A stretch of DNA of 64,000 bases, taken from assembly GCA_022393335.1 (NCBI GenBank), contig JAJEKB010021185.1, positions 712,123-776,122 of the forward strand, in the 5' to 3' direction. The stretch is from Macrotrachela quadricornifera. Lineage: Eukaryota > Rotifera > Eurotatoria > Philodinida > Philodinidae. The notes beneath the pieces are model-generated. The model saw nothing but the letters and a program-made list of their open reading frames with translations, had not been told where the DNA came from and made no database searches. The translations under genes and the position numbers were made by a program. Shown in pieces: positions 46,699-58,807 of this stretch. Position 1 is the stretch's first letter, and each line of letters begins with the position of its first letter.

Positions 46699-49246
46699 AT
46701 TTGCAGAAATAATTGATTTTAAAATGATTTTGTCTTATATAATATCGGAAAAAAAGTTGTTCCTATGTCTCCTCTATTGGTTGATGTAAATCGCAGTTCT
46801 GTTGACCTTTCTGTTCTAGAATTATGTAAAAAACAGTGGAGAGCACTATATTTTGAAAGAGATAATAGTTTTCTTTTCTTTTACTATTCCTTTTGAATAA
46901 TGTAAATATTTAGTGACATGACGTCGATTTTTGAAATGTTCGGAACAAAAAGAAAAGAAAATTAGTATTTATAGTATTACATAAATCTTTAGTTACAAGC
47001 ATTGATGATGAGATCTGAGTGACATAGAAAGCTTCATTTTTTTTTATAGTTTAATAAAAGAAACGTCTATTATCAATTTATATCAAATATTCTTTTCCGT
47101 GTACAGGATTTACTGCTGTAAACAATTTTTATAAGGTGCGCTTTGCTTATATGCGAATTTCAAAAGAAATTAATTAAAATATTTATATGTTCACAACTAT
47201 TTTTCTTTTTATGGTCATCTTCCCTTCCTCTCTCTCACCCCCTTACTCTTATTAAGGATGAAAGTGATATACAAAAAGAAGAATTATATCGAATTGTTGT
47301 TGAATTTTTATTTTAGTTCGAATCCATATATTTTATAATAGATAAAAAAAATTTTAATGTCATTTACTTTTATACGACATGATATTCTTGAAAAGAATAA
47401 ATTTTTATGTTTTAATACCGAATTGCTCTTTTTCCATGTCGCTAGAACCGGTCGAAAACCGTTAGTCAACCACGGTTAACCATCTGGTTAATTGAGAGGT
47501 TTACCGTTTGGTTAACGGGAATAAACCGCGATCCTTGGACTTGATATTTTTGTATTTCTTATTACATGAGTATTTTTCAACTCTTAGAAAATCCAGAGGT
47601 CGCAGGAGGGGGGTATGATAAAGAAGGATTTTACGAAGGAATTTTTCTGCAGTACAGCGTTGTAACGAATAAATTGAATACGACGTTCAATAAGAAACGA
47701 TAGGAATGAGCTCAGGTGAGTAAAGTAATTTTCGAATCATTATTTTGCCACGTTATGAGACCGTTCTCTCGGTTTTTTACTGAATGCGAACAGTGAACGA
47801 ATTTGAAAGATGAACAATTGTTTCCTCAGTCACGCAATGTTCGTGCATGTTGTTGTCGTCCGCATGTCTCAATGACTCTTTCGGTAGTTTTACAGGTCAC
47901 GCATATTCCTCACTAAAGCCTGTCAAGTTCTACGTGTATCTGAATCCAAACGAATTTGGATTCCGTTGGGCTCTTAAAATTTTGTGTTAACTGGGTTCAA
48001 GCTCAGGTTTGGAAATTCTTAGACTCGATAGGTTCAACTTCTCACCCACATGCGTCGCCATGCTGTGAAAGGATTGTGAAAATTCGTGTATGATCGAATT
48101 TATCCATTAATGGGTTGTCAAATATGTGCAGTAGCATCCTCGTTCTGTGCTTCTAAAATAGGTAATACAATGCATAGTGGTCATTTGTATCTGTCACTTT
48201 CACATATAGCGGAAGCGGAACGAAAAGTTAGTCTAAATACCATCTCCACCTTGATGTGACAACTCAAAGATGATTCAAAGTTAAGTTTACTGGACAATTT
48301 AGCTTTTAGTGCTCAAAGTTGAATTTAACTCACCACTATCTTTCTATTTGTAAAAAGATATTTTCTATCACCCGATATTTCTGATATATCCTAACTACTT
48401 TAAAATGCTTTACGACTTCATCGAACGAGACGCACTTTTTCGAGTTCTCTTTCTGAATAGGGCTTCTGTGTGAGTTTTGTGATTTTTACGTTTCCCATCA
48501 AGTTGGGTTAACTAGAGAAGTTTCCATTGGCTTGATCAATGCGTATTGTACCATATACTTTTCAAGTTTGTCGGTAGACACAGAGTTGAATTATAACTTT
48601 TGATTCTTTCGACCAGAAAAGTCAAAAGTTGCCGCTAAAACCTGAACTCAATTGAAAAAGTTGAAAAACATATTAAAAACTATACTTCGAGCGGGAAGGC
48701 CCAAGGTCATATCTGGTACTGGTTGACTAATTTAATCGGTATAGAAAATTGGACGTTGATTTTCAGTTAAGCTGAAATTAACTTACACGTGCTTTCTCCA
48801 TTCTCTTCCACATGCACTCTCATTGCGTACTACTGAGTGTAATTTGCTTTTCTACTTATTTCCATCAACAACGATGCCAATAAAAACTGTGTATATTTTG
48901 TTCTACTGAGCGACAATCTCAATCAATACGTGACGAAAGGTTACTCGCGTAGGCATCTATAAAACCATGATTATGATATAATCCAGCTTCGGTTATGCTT
49001 CGTCACTGAGTATGTCAGACATTTTTATCAGTGATCAAATTCCAGAGAAGCACCATCTTGCGTGTCTCACCCTAAATATGGGTGCCACGTAAATTGAAGT
49101 ATCATATACGTACCTTATTCCAAGCTTACGGGCTTTTCGCTAGACTTATGGTAAATTAAACATTTTCTGGAGTTTTAAGTCCTTCCAATTAGTGTCGGAC
49201 AGCGACTAGGTAATGTTAAGAACTTGTTTTTGATGCTTCTGAGAGT
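46699..49246. other. Long intergenic stretch
   Basis: AT-rich with poly-T/poly-A runs. A small set of GGTTAACC-like inverted words sits at 47450-47525. No gene was recognised. Confidence 0.45.
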
Positions 49247-49456
49247 CTATACGTATAAAAAGTGAAAAAGAAGGAAAAGAAAGAGCTCTGCGAGGCCTGT
49301 CTGAACATAAAAATTACGATTGTTATGTAAACTTAAATATGCTTTCCATTCATCTGAATGGATAAAAGTTCCTACAAAATCTACTGTTGATGTTAATGCA
49401 TGTAATTTTCTTGTGTTCATTCTGTCGATATCATCGATATTTATTGTATAGTTCAT
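49247..49456 (-). pseudogene. Possible Merlin/IS1595-type transposase fragment
   Basis: The frame contains GTFIHSDEWKAYLSLHNN, similar in form to the catalytic block of ISXO2/IS1595-like (Merlin) transposases (SDEW.AY.SL). The frame then runs into unrelated hydrophobic sequence, and the VNH.. motif that should follow is missing. Only about 40 residues support the call. Confidence 0.35.
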
Positions 49457-50429
49457 TATTATTATGATTTATTCTGAATTATGATTGACAAATTTATGAT
49501 ATAAGTGCAGTGAAAACATTAGCTTTTTATATCTCTACTCTTTTTAAAAAACAAGTTATTATTTTTTTTTTTAGAAATCCAATTATCATTTTATTATTGA
49601 TAGAAAATGCAGTTTATGTGTTATCAATATGCAACTCTTTTTTATTCATGTTTATTTCAATATATCAAAGGCTTATATTGTGTTTTTATTAAAAGACCAT
49701 CTTTATTAATAAAGCGATATGTATTTTTTAAAACATCAATATATACTATTTCCATATGACATCTATGTCACTTACTCTCTTTCTTTTATTTAATGGTTAT
49801 ATACACCGTCCAATACAATTTTTTTTCCGTTTTGTATATATGTTTATATGTATATGTCATTGTTGATGTGGCTAAAATGCAGTTGTACCTTCTTATTTTT
49901 TGTTGTTTATTCTTGTAATATTTTGTCAATTGTTAAAAATTCTTGAAGAATTAAAATAGATCTTTTCAAATAAAATATTTTCTTATCAATTCATGTACTT
50001 TCGATTAATAACAGAAATAAAGAACGTGAACAAACCGTGAAAATAATTGATTTGTCCCAGAGGAAGAGAAAAAGAAAAAAATGTTGCTGATTATATCTCC
50101 ATAAGAAAAATTCCAAGGTCGTACTACTCTACACATCGATTTGATGATTAATCAACAAAAAAAATATAAATAGACCGTTTTCATTTTTCTTTTTATGCGT
50201 ATTTTTTTCTCTGTCCATGTTGCAAAGTATTGACTCGTAGTTGAAATATGATAGAATATTTCATATGTTCTTTCACAACCTACAAATTACAAGTTTGCAT
50301 CACCTTGTGTGCTATTCATATGATTTTTTTTGCGTATTCCTTTACGGAAAATTTTTTTCATAATGAAGGAAAATCTTTCAAGCACGCAGATGGTAATTTG
50401 ACATCTAAAATATAATATCATTTAAATAA
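49457..50429. other. T-rich intergenic stretch
   Basis: Very T-rich; the open frame near 49510 has the composition of low-complexity DNA. Nothing recognised. Confidence 0.4.
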
Positions 50430-50775
50430 TTCAGTCAACGCTCCATCTAGAAAAATCGAAAAAAATCTGATTAGAATTGATTTTTTGTAAAATAATCTCG
50501 AAAAATCGATTAAATAGGACGTTTTACAATTAAATTTCCTTGAAATAATCGATTTTAATGGCTTCTGTTCAACGCAAAGCTATTCAAATTGATTTCATTT
50601 CAGAAAATCATAAAAATTCCTTAAAAATCTAATCAGTTTTAATCGATTTCTTTCCAAGAAATCTCAGTACGAAATTAGAAATCTAATCGATTATAATCAA
50701 TCTCACTAGTAATTCATTAAAATCGATTTTCTGTTAGGAATCGACTTTAACCGATTTCGATAATTGCGCCATCTC
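50430..50775. repeat. AATCGATT-rich degenerate repeat
   Basis: Words such as AAATCGATT, AATCTAATCGATT and AATCGATTTT recur every 25-50 bp on both strands. It ends about 60 bp before the foldback element at 50834. Non-coding. Confidence 0.5.
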
Positions 50776-50833
50776 AGTTTGAATCAATTTAAATAAGGGT
50801 TTTAACCTTACTGTGGTTGTAAGATTTCAGGTT

Positions 50834-51453
50834 ACGAGGGAACCGCCCCAAGTGATTAAGCCCTTTAGGTCCCATCTTTTGACGGTAGATAGACCTCAAT
50901 GAGGTATGAAAAACCTCAAGAGGATTCGTCCTCATAGGCCTTCTATCTGGAGTTATAGATATTTTATTGGAATTTTTGCCTATAGGAAGGTGTCTACCAA
51001 CAAACCGATTGTCTATATTTTGAGCTGAGATTTTACTCACAAACAGATCTATTGGTAGGTAGAACGCCCTTATAATTTTGGCTCAAAAGAATTTCTTTTT
51101 TGTAAGATACTAAAGTTCCAAAAATCACCCATCTCATACGAAAGATAGTAGAGTTGTTCGATTTTTTTAAACTTTGATTTCTCGGGAAGGAAAGATTCTT
51201 TTGAGCTGAAATTTTCAGAGCTTTCTACCTATCAATAGACCTGTTTGTGAGTATAATCTCAGCTCGAAATATAGACAATCGGTTTGTTGGTAGACACCTT
51301 CCTACAGGCAACAATTCCAATAAAATATCTATAACTCTAGATACAAGGCCTATGGGGACGAATCCTCTTGAGGTTTTTCATACCTCATTGAGATCTATCT
51401 ACCGTTAAAAGATGGGACCTAGAGGGCTTAATCATCCGAGGCAGTCCCCTTGT
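50834..51453. mobile_element. Foldback element, ACGAGGGAAC-end family
   Basis: Two inverted arms of about 290 bp meet near 51120-51180. The left end is ACGAGGGAACCGCC and the right end, reversed, is ACAAGGGGACTGCC. Arms share long stretches such as CAATGAGGTATGAAAAACCT and GGAAGGTGTCTACCAACAAA but differ at many positions. No open frame and no clear target duplication. Confidence 0.8.
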
Positions 51454-52840
51454 CAGTGGAAACTTCATCGTTTCTAAAAATAATAATCAAGAAAATTAGA
51501 TATAGTGTTCGAACTTCGAGACAAACACTTATCTTTAAGATTAAAAGCAATTAAAATTTGATTTTTTTCCGTGTTTTTTCTGTATGAGTATGATACTATT
51601 CGTCAGTGGATGTGAGCAGTTATTTTCATTGCGAATGTCTCCAATAAAATCGTTCATCCTTGAAATAAGGGAGAAATGGAGATTTGAAACCTCCAGCATC
51701 TTGAACAGTTCTCAATATGAATACCTTCCCCTAAAATTTGGTGCTGAGATGGTACCATAGTAAGTGTAGTACCTAACCACCAAATTTTACTGCGAAGATC
51801 CGAAATAGCGATGCTGTTCCGGCTGCTAATCTGTACTTACCTCTTTCACTTGAAATTTGATTTTCGAATAAGAAATCAAGACTTTGTTATTAAAAGTTCT
51901 TTTCTTCCTAGTAAAAAATAATTTTCCGGTACTTGACTTGTAAAATATCTGTTCAAATGGCAGAAAACTTGTCAGCACAGTCTCTTTGAGATTAAAAATG
52001 TGGAACTCACATATCTTCATAATAAGTTGAGACGTCGTTTCTTGTTGCCTATAATATTTACCATTTTTTCACTCAAATGCTATGGACGCGTTTCCGATGA
52101 TCTTTTACCTTTGATCCTGGTTGCAAGGTATGTAATGATCATGTCTGTAACGGAGGGAGTCGCAAAACTTCGGCTTAAAACTTGCACTCACTTTTTCTTC
52201 GAAAATATATGTGAGTTCCATAAAACTCTTCGTTTTTCTAGGTAAATGCTATCAAAAAGTAAGACCGTAGTACAGAACGATCTTTAAAGAAGCAGTATGA
52301 CGTTCGATTGATTCGAAGGAAAAACGATCTCGACGACACTTTCATAATATCAGCTCTGAGCAAATCGTTGTAACAACTTCGTCGAGAAGGAAACGTGGAA
52401 TCGAAGTGCATCGCCGTATACCTGATTGTTACACATTAATAGAATGGTTTTATTGAAGATTTTCTCTGTGCCTTTGACAAAGTGTTCGTGTATCGAATGT
52501 CTAAGTTATATGAATGTGACAAGTTAGGAACAAATATATTTGCATTCATCCGTATACACTGTAAATAATTGTTTCATTATGACGAAGATGCCAAGTGTGA
52601 TCAAGGTGATCGATGAGAGTTGCAGAGGTTTTCTATCAACTAAAATGATACTTCGAAAGAATTAGTTTAGATGTGGATTAAATTGAGTAAAATAGATCGT
52701 TGTCATATGAAAAATTAGGGAAATCAGCAATATAATGCGTATTTTTCGTTTGATGTCACCTATCATCTTTCTAATTATCAGTGTAGAAATTAAAAGACAG
52801 AAAAGGGTTGTGTGTTATTTTGTTTTTTAGATTGTCTGAT
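51454..52840. other. Intergenic, upstream of the two-pass protein
   Basis: No gene recognised. A TGTTTTTTAG acceptor-like site ends at 52830, ten bases before the ATG at 52841, so a 5' UTR intron may lie here. Confidence 0.4.
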
Positions 52841-54705
52841 ATGTCAGAGTCTATTTCGAGACCTCGATTGGCGAAGATTGCACTCGGAATTGGAGGTTTT
52901 TTCTTTGCTGTTCTTGTCGTCTGCTTTGTAGTTGGCGGTACACTCTTTATCAAAGAACATCATAAAGTTTCACATTATATGAAAGATTCCTGTCGTGTTA
53001 GATCAGCGAGCTACGACATTGTCCAGCCATGCAGTAAGAGTGGATCAGGACCTGAGAAGTGTTATATACCAGTATGGCACGTGGAATTCGGTCAAAATGG
53101 AACACGTAAAGAAACAATACGTGGAGATCGGGACAAGGTTTTAAAGTATATTCTCATCGCATCTGATAAATATAAGGTATGTAGAATTATCAGCTACAGA
53201 GGAACAGGAGTATATGAACAATGCTTTCAATGCAACTTCAGCAGACTTGAGATACATACATGCGTACATTTTAGTGCGTTTTATCAATTGATTTTCAGGA
53301 TTAATAACACAAGCAAAGCGATGGACAAAGGTGCAATCACTGTTGCTGTTGATGAATTTTCAATCCCACTTAAAGTATATGAATATAAACACTTTCACGT
53401 CCATCAGCGAATGAAAAGAAGACAAACAGAGATTATTTAATCTATTCACACAATGATTGCCGTGAAACTTTTTTTCTTGCGTGTGATTTGGATCGAGATG
53501 AAAGCTTACAAATACAAACATCGCTTTTCCGTTGAAAAGTTCCATCTCTCGATACTGACCGCTACACATAACAAGTACAGTACATCAGTTCCTAAGTAAT
53601 TCAATGTAAAATGTTTTGGCTCGGTCATTGTTAGGTAAGGTGTTTGTGTCTAAGCTGAGTACCAAAACAGTCAATTCCTTCTTAAGAATTAGATCGTTAT
53701 GCCATTTTCGAATTCTATTGTGAAATACGATGAAGCTTATTCTATTGATCATGATCCACCAGAAGATTGTTAGAGCATCATGTACCAATATTTCTCATCA
53801 CTAACAAAATAATAAGTAGAAATCAATACAAAGTCAGAAAATAAGTGACCTTGAAAATGAAAGGAAACAATTCTAAGATATCTGCTATGAAATGGTAAAT
53901 TATGTTTCAGTCTCAGAAGAAGAATTTTTTTCGAATAGATTATATATATATTTCTAGAATATTTGTAGATATTGTGAAAAGTTATCATAGACAGAAGAAA
54001 GGTGAATGTATCCTAATGAAAGAGGAAAAATCATTTCGAAGATGTAATGAACATAGACCAAATCTGATGGTATTCAACTCGATAAAATTTTGTCTTAATC
54101 GAATAAATCTTATAGAGTATTATAGAAGCCATCGTCAATGACTCGATTGATTCTGAGCATAAGAGAGAGCACACATAGATTTCGACAAGAATTCTGCAAT
54201 TGATCATATATGATTTATTAGAAGAGTTTAAAATCTAATTGAAGAGGAATTGATTTTTGTTGCAATATTCATTAAAAATCTTGTTTGATAAAAATCGATG
54301 TCGAAGAATGTTGAAATGTTCGACATTTGTTTCGTTACTGTTGTATGAATCGATCAATTCTATTTGAAGAAATATCATCTGATGATTACTGAAAGAAGTC
54401 GGTCTTATCCAATTTTCATTTCCATATATGTGAATTAGCTAATTGTTTGTTTGGAAGAATATATTCTATATTGTTTTTAGAAATATTAAATTGTTCTAAC
54501 AAATATTTTGTTTGAATGTATTTTTGTTCAGGTTGGTTCTTTATATCCATGTTGGTACAATACACAGAAACCAAGTGAACTGACATGGTATAAGCCGTCT
54601 ACTTTTGTTCCGTTCATTTTACTTATAATTGGTGCAATAGCTGTTCCATTTGCTATAATTTCATTCATCGTTTTCTATCGTGTTCGTCAACGTCCTGATT
54701 TGTAG
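52841..54705 (+). CDS. Two-pass membrane protein, two exons, function unknown
   Basis: Exon 1 (52841-53176) ends TATAAG before a GTATGT donor. Exon 2 (54532-54705) follows a TTGTTCAG acceptor in phase 0. The product has 169 residues. TM1 is at about 16-36 (GIGGFFFAVLVVCFVVGGTLF) and TM2 at about residues 137-160 (FVPFILLIIGAIAVPFAIIS). The loop between has four Cys (C51, C64, C74 and one in LYPCWYN) and one NGT glycosylation sequon, so both ends should be cytoplasmic and the loop extracellular. This topology resembles BK-channel beta subunits, but I see no diagnostic motif and do not assign it. The 1,355-bp intron has an open stretch (53180-53440) with no recognised domain. Confidence 0.65.
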
Positions 54706-54773
54706 AATAATTTCAAATCTTGTTAGTTTAGATTTTTTATCATTATATTGTAACATAGAATCTAACACTACCC

Positions 54774-54779
54774 AATAAA
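54774..54779 (+). terminator. Poly(A) signal of the two-pass protein gene
   Basis: AATAAA in CCCAATAAAGACACC, 69 bp after the stop codon. Confidence 0.5.
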
Positions 54780-55140
54780 GACACCTTAATGCTTTTCTTC
54801 CTTATATTCTTATGTTTCACGAAAGTCTTTTCTTCCGCATACGGAAATGACGATTTGATCATGTTGATCAACGTATAGAATGAACGTGAATGTGTGTGTT
54901 TGTCAAACCAGTGAAAGTATTTGTTTCAGTCTCGAAGTGAATAATCAAAGCAATAATATCATCTTATACAGAAAATCAAATGTATTCAAAACGATGATTC
55001 TCGCACACGGATCCGACAGGAGCCTCGAGGAAACCAGGTCTAGTCCAGTGACTTCCCGTCGTTTCCCAAGTAAATTAAAACGGACTCGGCCAGAAAAAGA
55101 CACGGAAGATCGAGGCAGTTTACCAAGCGGAAGTTGTCCG

Positions 55141-56845
55141 TACTGGGGGTGGCACTTTACTTTTACTTTACCAAAGTAAAGTAAATAAATTATTTACTTT
55201 ACTTTTTGTAAAGTAAATAAAAATTATCTACTATTAACTTTCGCTAACTACATATCAATCTTATTATGAGGGTACCCATAGGTCCTCAACTGCTACACTA
55301 TGCGGGTACTAGGCATGCACCGAGCCCGGGAATGAAGCGGGGAATCCCGGGCTCGGTCATTCCGGTACCGGGATTCCCGGAAATTGGAGTACTATACTAT
55401 AGAGGTACCCTTGGGTCCTCAACTACTATTTAATAGAGGTATCCTTAAATCCTGAACTACTATATTATGGGGCTACCCTTAGGTCCTCATCCACTATACC
55501 ATGGGGATACCTTTGAGTCCTTAAGTAATATACTATGGGGGTACCCTTGGGCCCTCAAGTGCTATACTATAGAGGTGCCATTAGGTCCTTGACTTAGGGA
55601 TGGCATCATATATTGACTTTACTAGTGACTAAGTACCTATTGTAAAATGCTGTTGACTGCTTCCGTTTTTCTATTAGTCGAAAAACGGTCCAATCAGATG
55701 GCAGCAAATTGTTACTCGCTTATTTCTTTGGTAGCCATGGAAGATTCTACGAGGACTTTTGTAGAGCACCCTCGATAACCTCAAACTGGCCCGGATAACT
55801 CTATGATGTATTCCTATCTTGATGGTGAAAAAACGCCTCGAAATCTGATTGGCTAAAACTCTTTTTTAACAGTCAATCAGATAGCAGGAAACTGTAATTC
55901 GCTTATTTCCTTTGTAACCATAGAAGATTCTATGAGGACTTTTGTAGAGCACCCTCGATAACCCCAAATTGGCCCGAATAACCCTATGTTCGCTCCTTGT
56001 CTTGATAGAGAAAAAAGGCATCAAAATCTGATTGGCTGAAACTCTTTTGTAACAGTCAATCAGATTTCGAGGCATTTTTTCCCCATCAAGACAAGGAGGG
56101 AACATAGGGTTATTCGGGCCAACTTGAGGTTATCAAGGGTGCTCTACAAAAGTCCTCATAGGATCTTCTATGGTTACCCAGGAAGTAAGCGAGTTACAAT
56201 TTCCTGCAATTTGATTGGCTGTTACAAAAGAGTTTTAGCCAATCAGATTTCGAGGCCTTTTTCTCCATCAAGATAAGGAGGGAACATAAGGTTGTTCGGG
56301 CCAATTTGAGGTTATCAAGGGTGCTCTACAAAAGTCCTCATAGAGTCTCCGACGGTCGTCCAGGAAATAAGCGAGTTACAACTTGTGACCATGTGATCGA
56401 ACCATTTTTCGACTAATAAAAAAGTGCACGCAGCGAGCAGCATTTTACGATTGGTACCTAGGTACTGGCAAAGTAAATGTATGGTGACATCGCTAAGTAG
56501 GGAACCTAAGGGTACTCTGATAGTATAGTAGATAAGAACTCAAGGGTATACGTATCGTATTCGAATTAAGGACCTAAGGGTACTTCTATAGTATAGCAGT
56601 TGGGGACCTAAGAGTATCCGCATAGTGTAGCAGTTGAGGACCTATCGGTACCCTCGTAATATAGGACATGAAAGTCTGTGGGTACCCCCTTTAATAACGT
56701 TAAATATGGATGTAAGAATATACTTAACTTTGATATATGAATGAGAAACATTAGTTAGATTTCTATATTTACTAGTAAATAAATTATTTACTTTACCATA
56801 TTTACCTAAAGTAAAAGTAAAGTAATGTGCCACGCCTAATGGGTA
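55141..56845. repeat. Nested palindrome with three layers
   Basis: The outer ends carry GTGGCACTTTACTTTTACTT (left) and its inverse (right, 56800-56834). Inside these, the 38-bp GGTACCC-type array runs forward at 55265-55590 and inverted at about 56505-56690. The core at 55593-56497 has inverted ends CTTAGGGATGGCATCATA and CTTAGCGATGTCACCATA and holds four copies of a block of about 190 bp, two in each orientation. No coding capacity. Confidence 0.7.
55593..56497. mobile_element. Core palindromic element, about 905 bp
   Basis: Imperfect terminal inverted repeats of 18 bp start at CTTAG. Interior blocks contain CAATCAGAT / ATCTGATTGGCT and TTTGTAGAGCACCCTCGATA in both orientations, meeting near 56050. 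Target duplication not identified. Confidence 0.55.
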
Positions 56846-57520
56846 TAAAATTTATGCATCGAGACACTACTACATTTTTCTCATTAGTTTAACATGCATG
56901 ATGGACAGTGAATAATACAAATTCAGCAATAAATATTATTTTAATGCATTATGTTTGATTACATATACTCTTTCAATCTTTTGTTTGCATCACAAATATG
57001 TTGAAGAAAAGCAATAGAGCTGATAAATTGATGTTGGCATCAATGATAAAAACCTAAATAATTTTGATTAGAAAGTATAATGGTTCCATTCTATGAAGGA
57101 AGGGAGAAATAAATTTAGCAGAATTTCATATTTTGTAAACAGCGTATGTGCAGTTTTCATTTCTTAGTCAATTAAAGATTAACAAAAATTTATTCGCTTT
57201 CAAAATATCAGTTTTTTTGAGTTGAATAAAAAAAAATGAATCCTATGAAAGAATAATATCTACCTTTCAACTTACATTGAAAATGATTATTTTTATTGAT
57301 CTTTTTAATAAATTGGTTACTTTTACTTTTTGTTCGTTTATGATTGGGAGTTTCGTTTTTCTTCTTCTTATTGTTATCTAATATGTAGGTGTTTCCCTTT
57401 GAATATAAGAAAAATCATCGGAACATGTTAACAGGGAATTCTTCTAGCATTTTTTTTTATAGAACTTTTTACAACGCATCTTTTAAAAACAAATGAATAT
57501 TTTTTAATTTATGCGTTCTG
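56846..57520. other. AT-rich spacer
   Basis: Contains the second copy of the GATGGACAGTGAAT segment (56880-56945) also seen near 41.4 kb. Nothing else recognised. Confidence 0.4.
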
Positions 57521-58142
57521 ACGAGGGAACTACCCGTGGTGTCAAAAAGCTTTTCGGTCGAGTATATGTTGGTTAGATAGGGCATAGCTAGGAGTGATAT
57601 ACCCTAAGTTAGTACGGGCGCAAGTTGAGATTTGGCTGAGATATCAATTTTTTACTAGAATTTGCCTATGGGACCCTATTTCTCCGATAAGATCAAAGTT
57701 TTGAGTTTTGACTTAAGACTTTGTCCATATGAAGACCTCAATCAGAGTAGCTCATTCACAAAGTTTCAGAATTTTTGGATTAAGCATTACAGAGATATGA
57801 GTCTGTTAACATAAACATACTTTTTTATGGATACTGTTGTATGCATGGGTATTTTGGAAACATCACATCTCTGGAATACTTAATCCAAAAATTCTGAAAC
57901 TTTGTGAATGAGCTACTCTGATTGAGGTCTTCATATGGACAAAGTCTTAAGTCAAAACTCAAAACTTTGATCTTATCGGAGAAATAGGGTCCCATAGGCA
58001 AATTCTAGTAAAAAATCGATATCTCAGCCAAATCTCAACTTGCGCCCGTACTAACTTAGGGTATATCACTCCTAGCTATGCCCTATCTAACCAACATATA
58101 CTCGACCGAAAAGCTTTTTGACACCTCGGGTGGTTCCCTCGT
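57521..58142. mobile_element. Foldback element, ACGAGGGAAC-end family, nearly perfect arms
   Basis: Ends are ACGAGGGAAC and GTTCCCTCGT. Arms of about 280 bp flank a loop near 57810-57860 and are almost identical over at least 250 bp (I saw one difference between AGCTTTT and the inner GAATTTTTGG-type region). The length, 622 bp, nearly equals the 620 bp of the sister element at 50834. Non-coding. Confidence 0.85.
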
Positions 58143-58807
58143 GAGATATATGCAAAATAGAAAGTGTGCAAACATTTCGGAGTATCCGATAAATACACGT
58201 ACTTGATTACTAGTTCATAATACAATCGTTACTTTTTTGTTTTTCGATTTATACATGACGTGTTTATATATTTTAGTTCATTTTAAATTGATTACTCAAC
58301 ACATAGCTTGATCAAACATATAGATCAAATATTCAGGATAAACGTCAAAGGAAGCATTTAAATAAATGCTAATCGTTTTCTATTATGCTATTCTTTTATG
58401 TTCGAGGTGTGATTAAAAATTCTTAGAAACAATTATATTGGTTGATTTCAAAGATTTATCATAACATTCTTATATTTAGATTTTTATTATGAGAAGAGGA
58501 AATGACATTCATTAGTCTCTTGTTTAAAAGTTTAAGATCAGTACTCAAAACTTGTATAGATGCATTCAATGAAGGATTATAGTCTATGTGCATGTAAGAT
58601 AATTTTGTCGAGCGTCAAGTCTTATGAAACACTCGATGTAATAGTAGCAATCATTGTTCATTATAAAATTTATTAGTTGAATAAAAGATTAATAACTAAG
58701 TAAGGAATAATTAATAAGAATGTTTTGCAAATGAAAAGATTAAATTAATAATTGTAAAGAAATCGGAGAATCTAAATCTTACAAAACATTAAGTTATTTT
58801 GAAAAAT
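58143..58807. other. 3' flank of the ATPase gene
   Basis: AT-rich. TTTATT at 58669-58674 is an AATAAA poly(A) signal on the minus strand, about 135 bp behind the ATPase stop codon. Confidence 0.45.

Noticed and set aside
49510..49692. Hydrophobic 60-codon frame
   Set aside because: T-rich DNA gives Phe/Leu/Ile codons by composition alone.
54880..55179. Ninety-nine-codon frame before the nested palindrome
   Set aside because: No domain, and it runs into the repeat end; not supportable as a gene.
55866..56105. 79-codon minus-strand frame
   Set aside because: Lies across the centre of the palindromic core; repeat by-product.
57521..58142. Transib-like assignment for the ACGAGGGAAC foldbacks
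   Set aside because: The GGGAAC word resembles the 18-kb element's end, but there is no 5-bp duplication and the CAC start is not consistent between arms.
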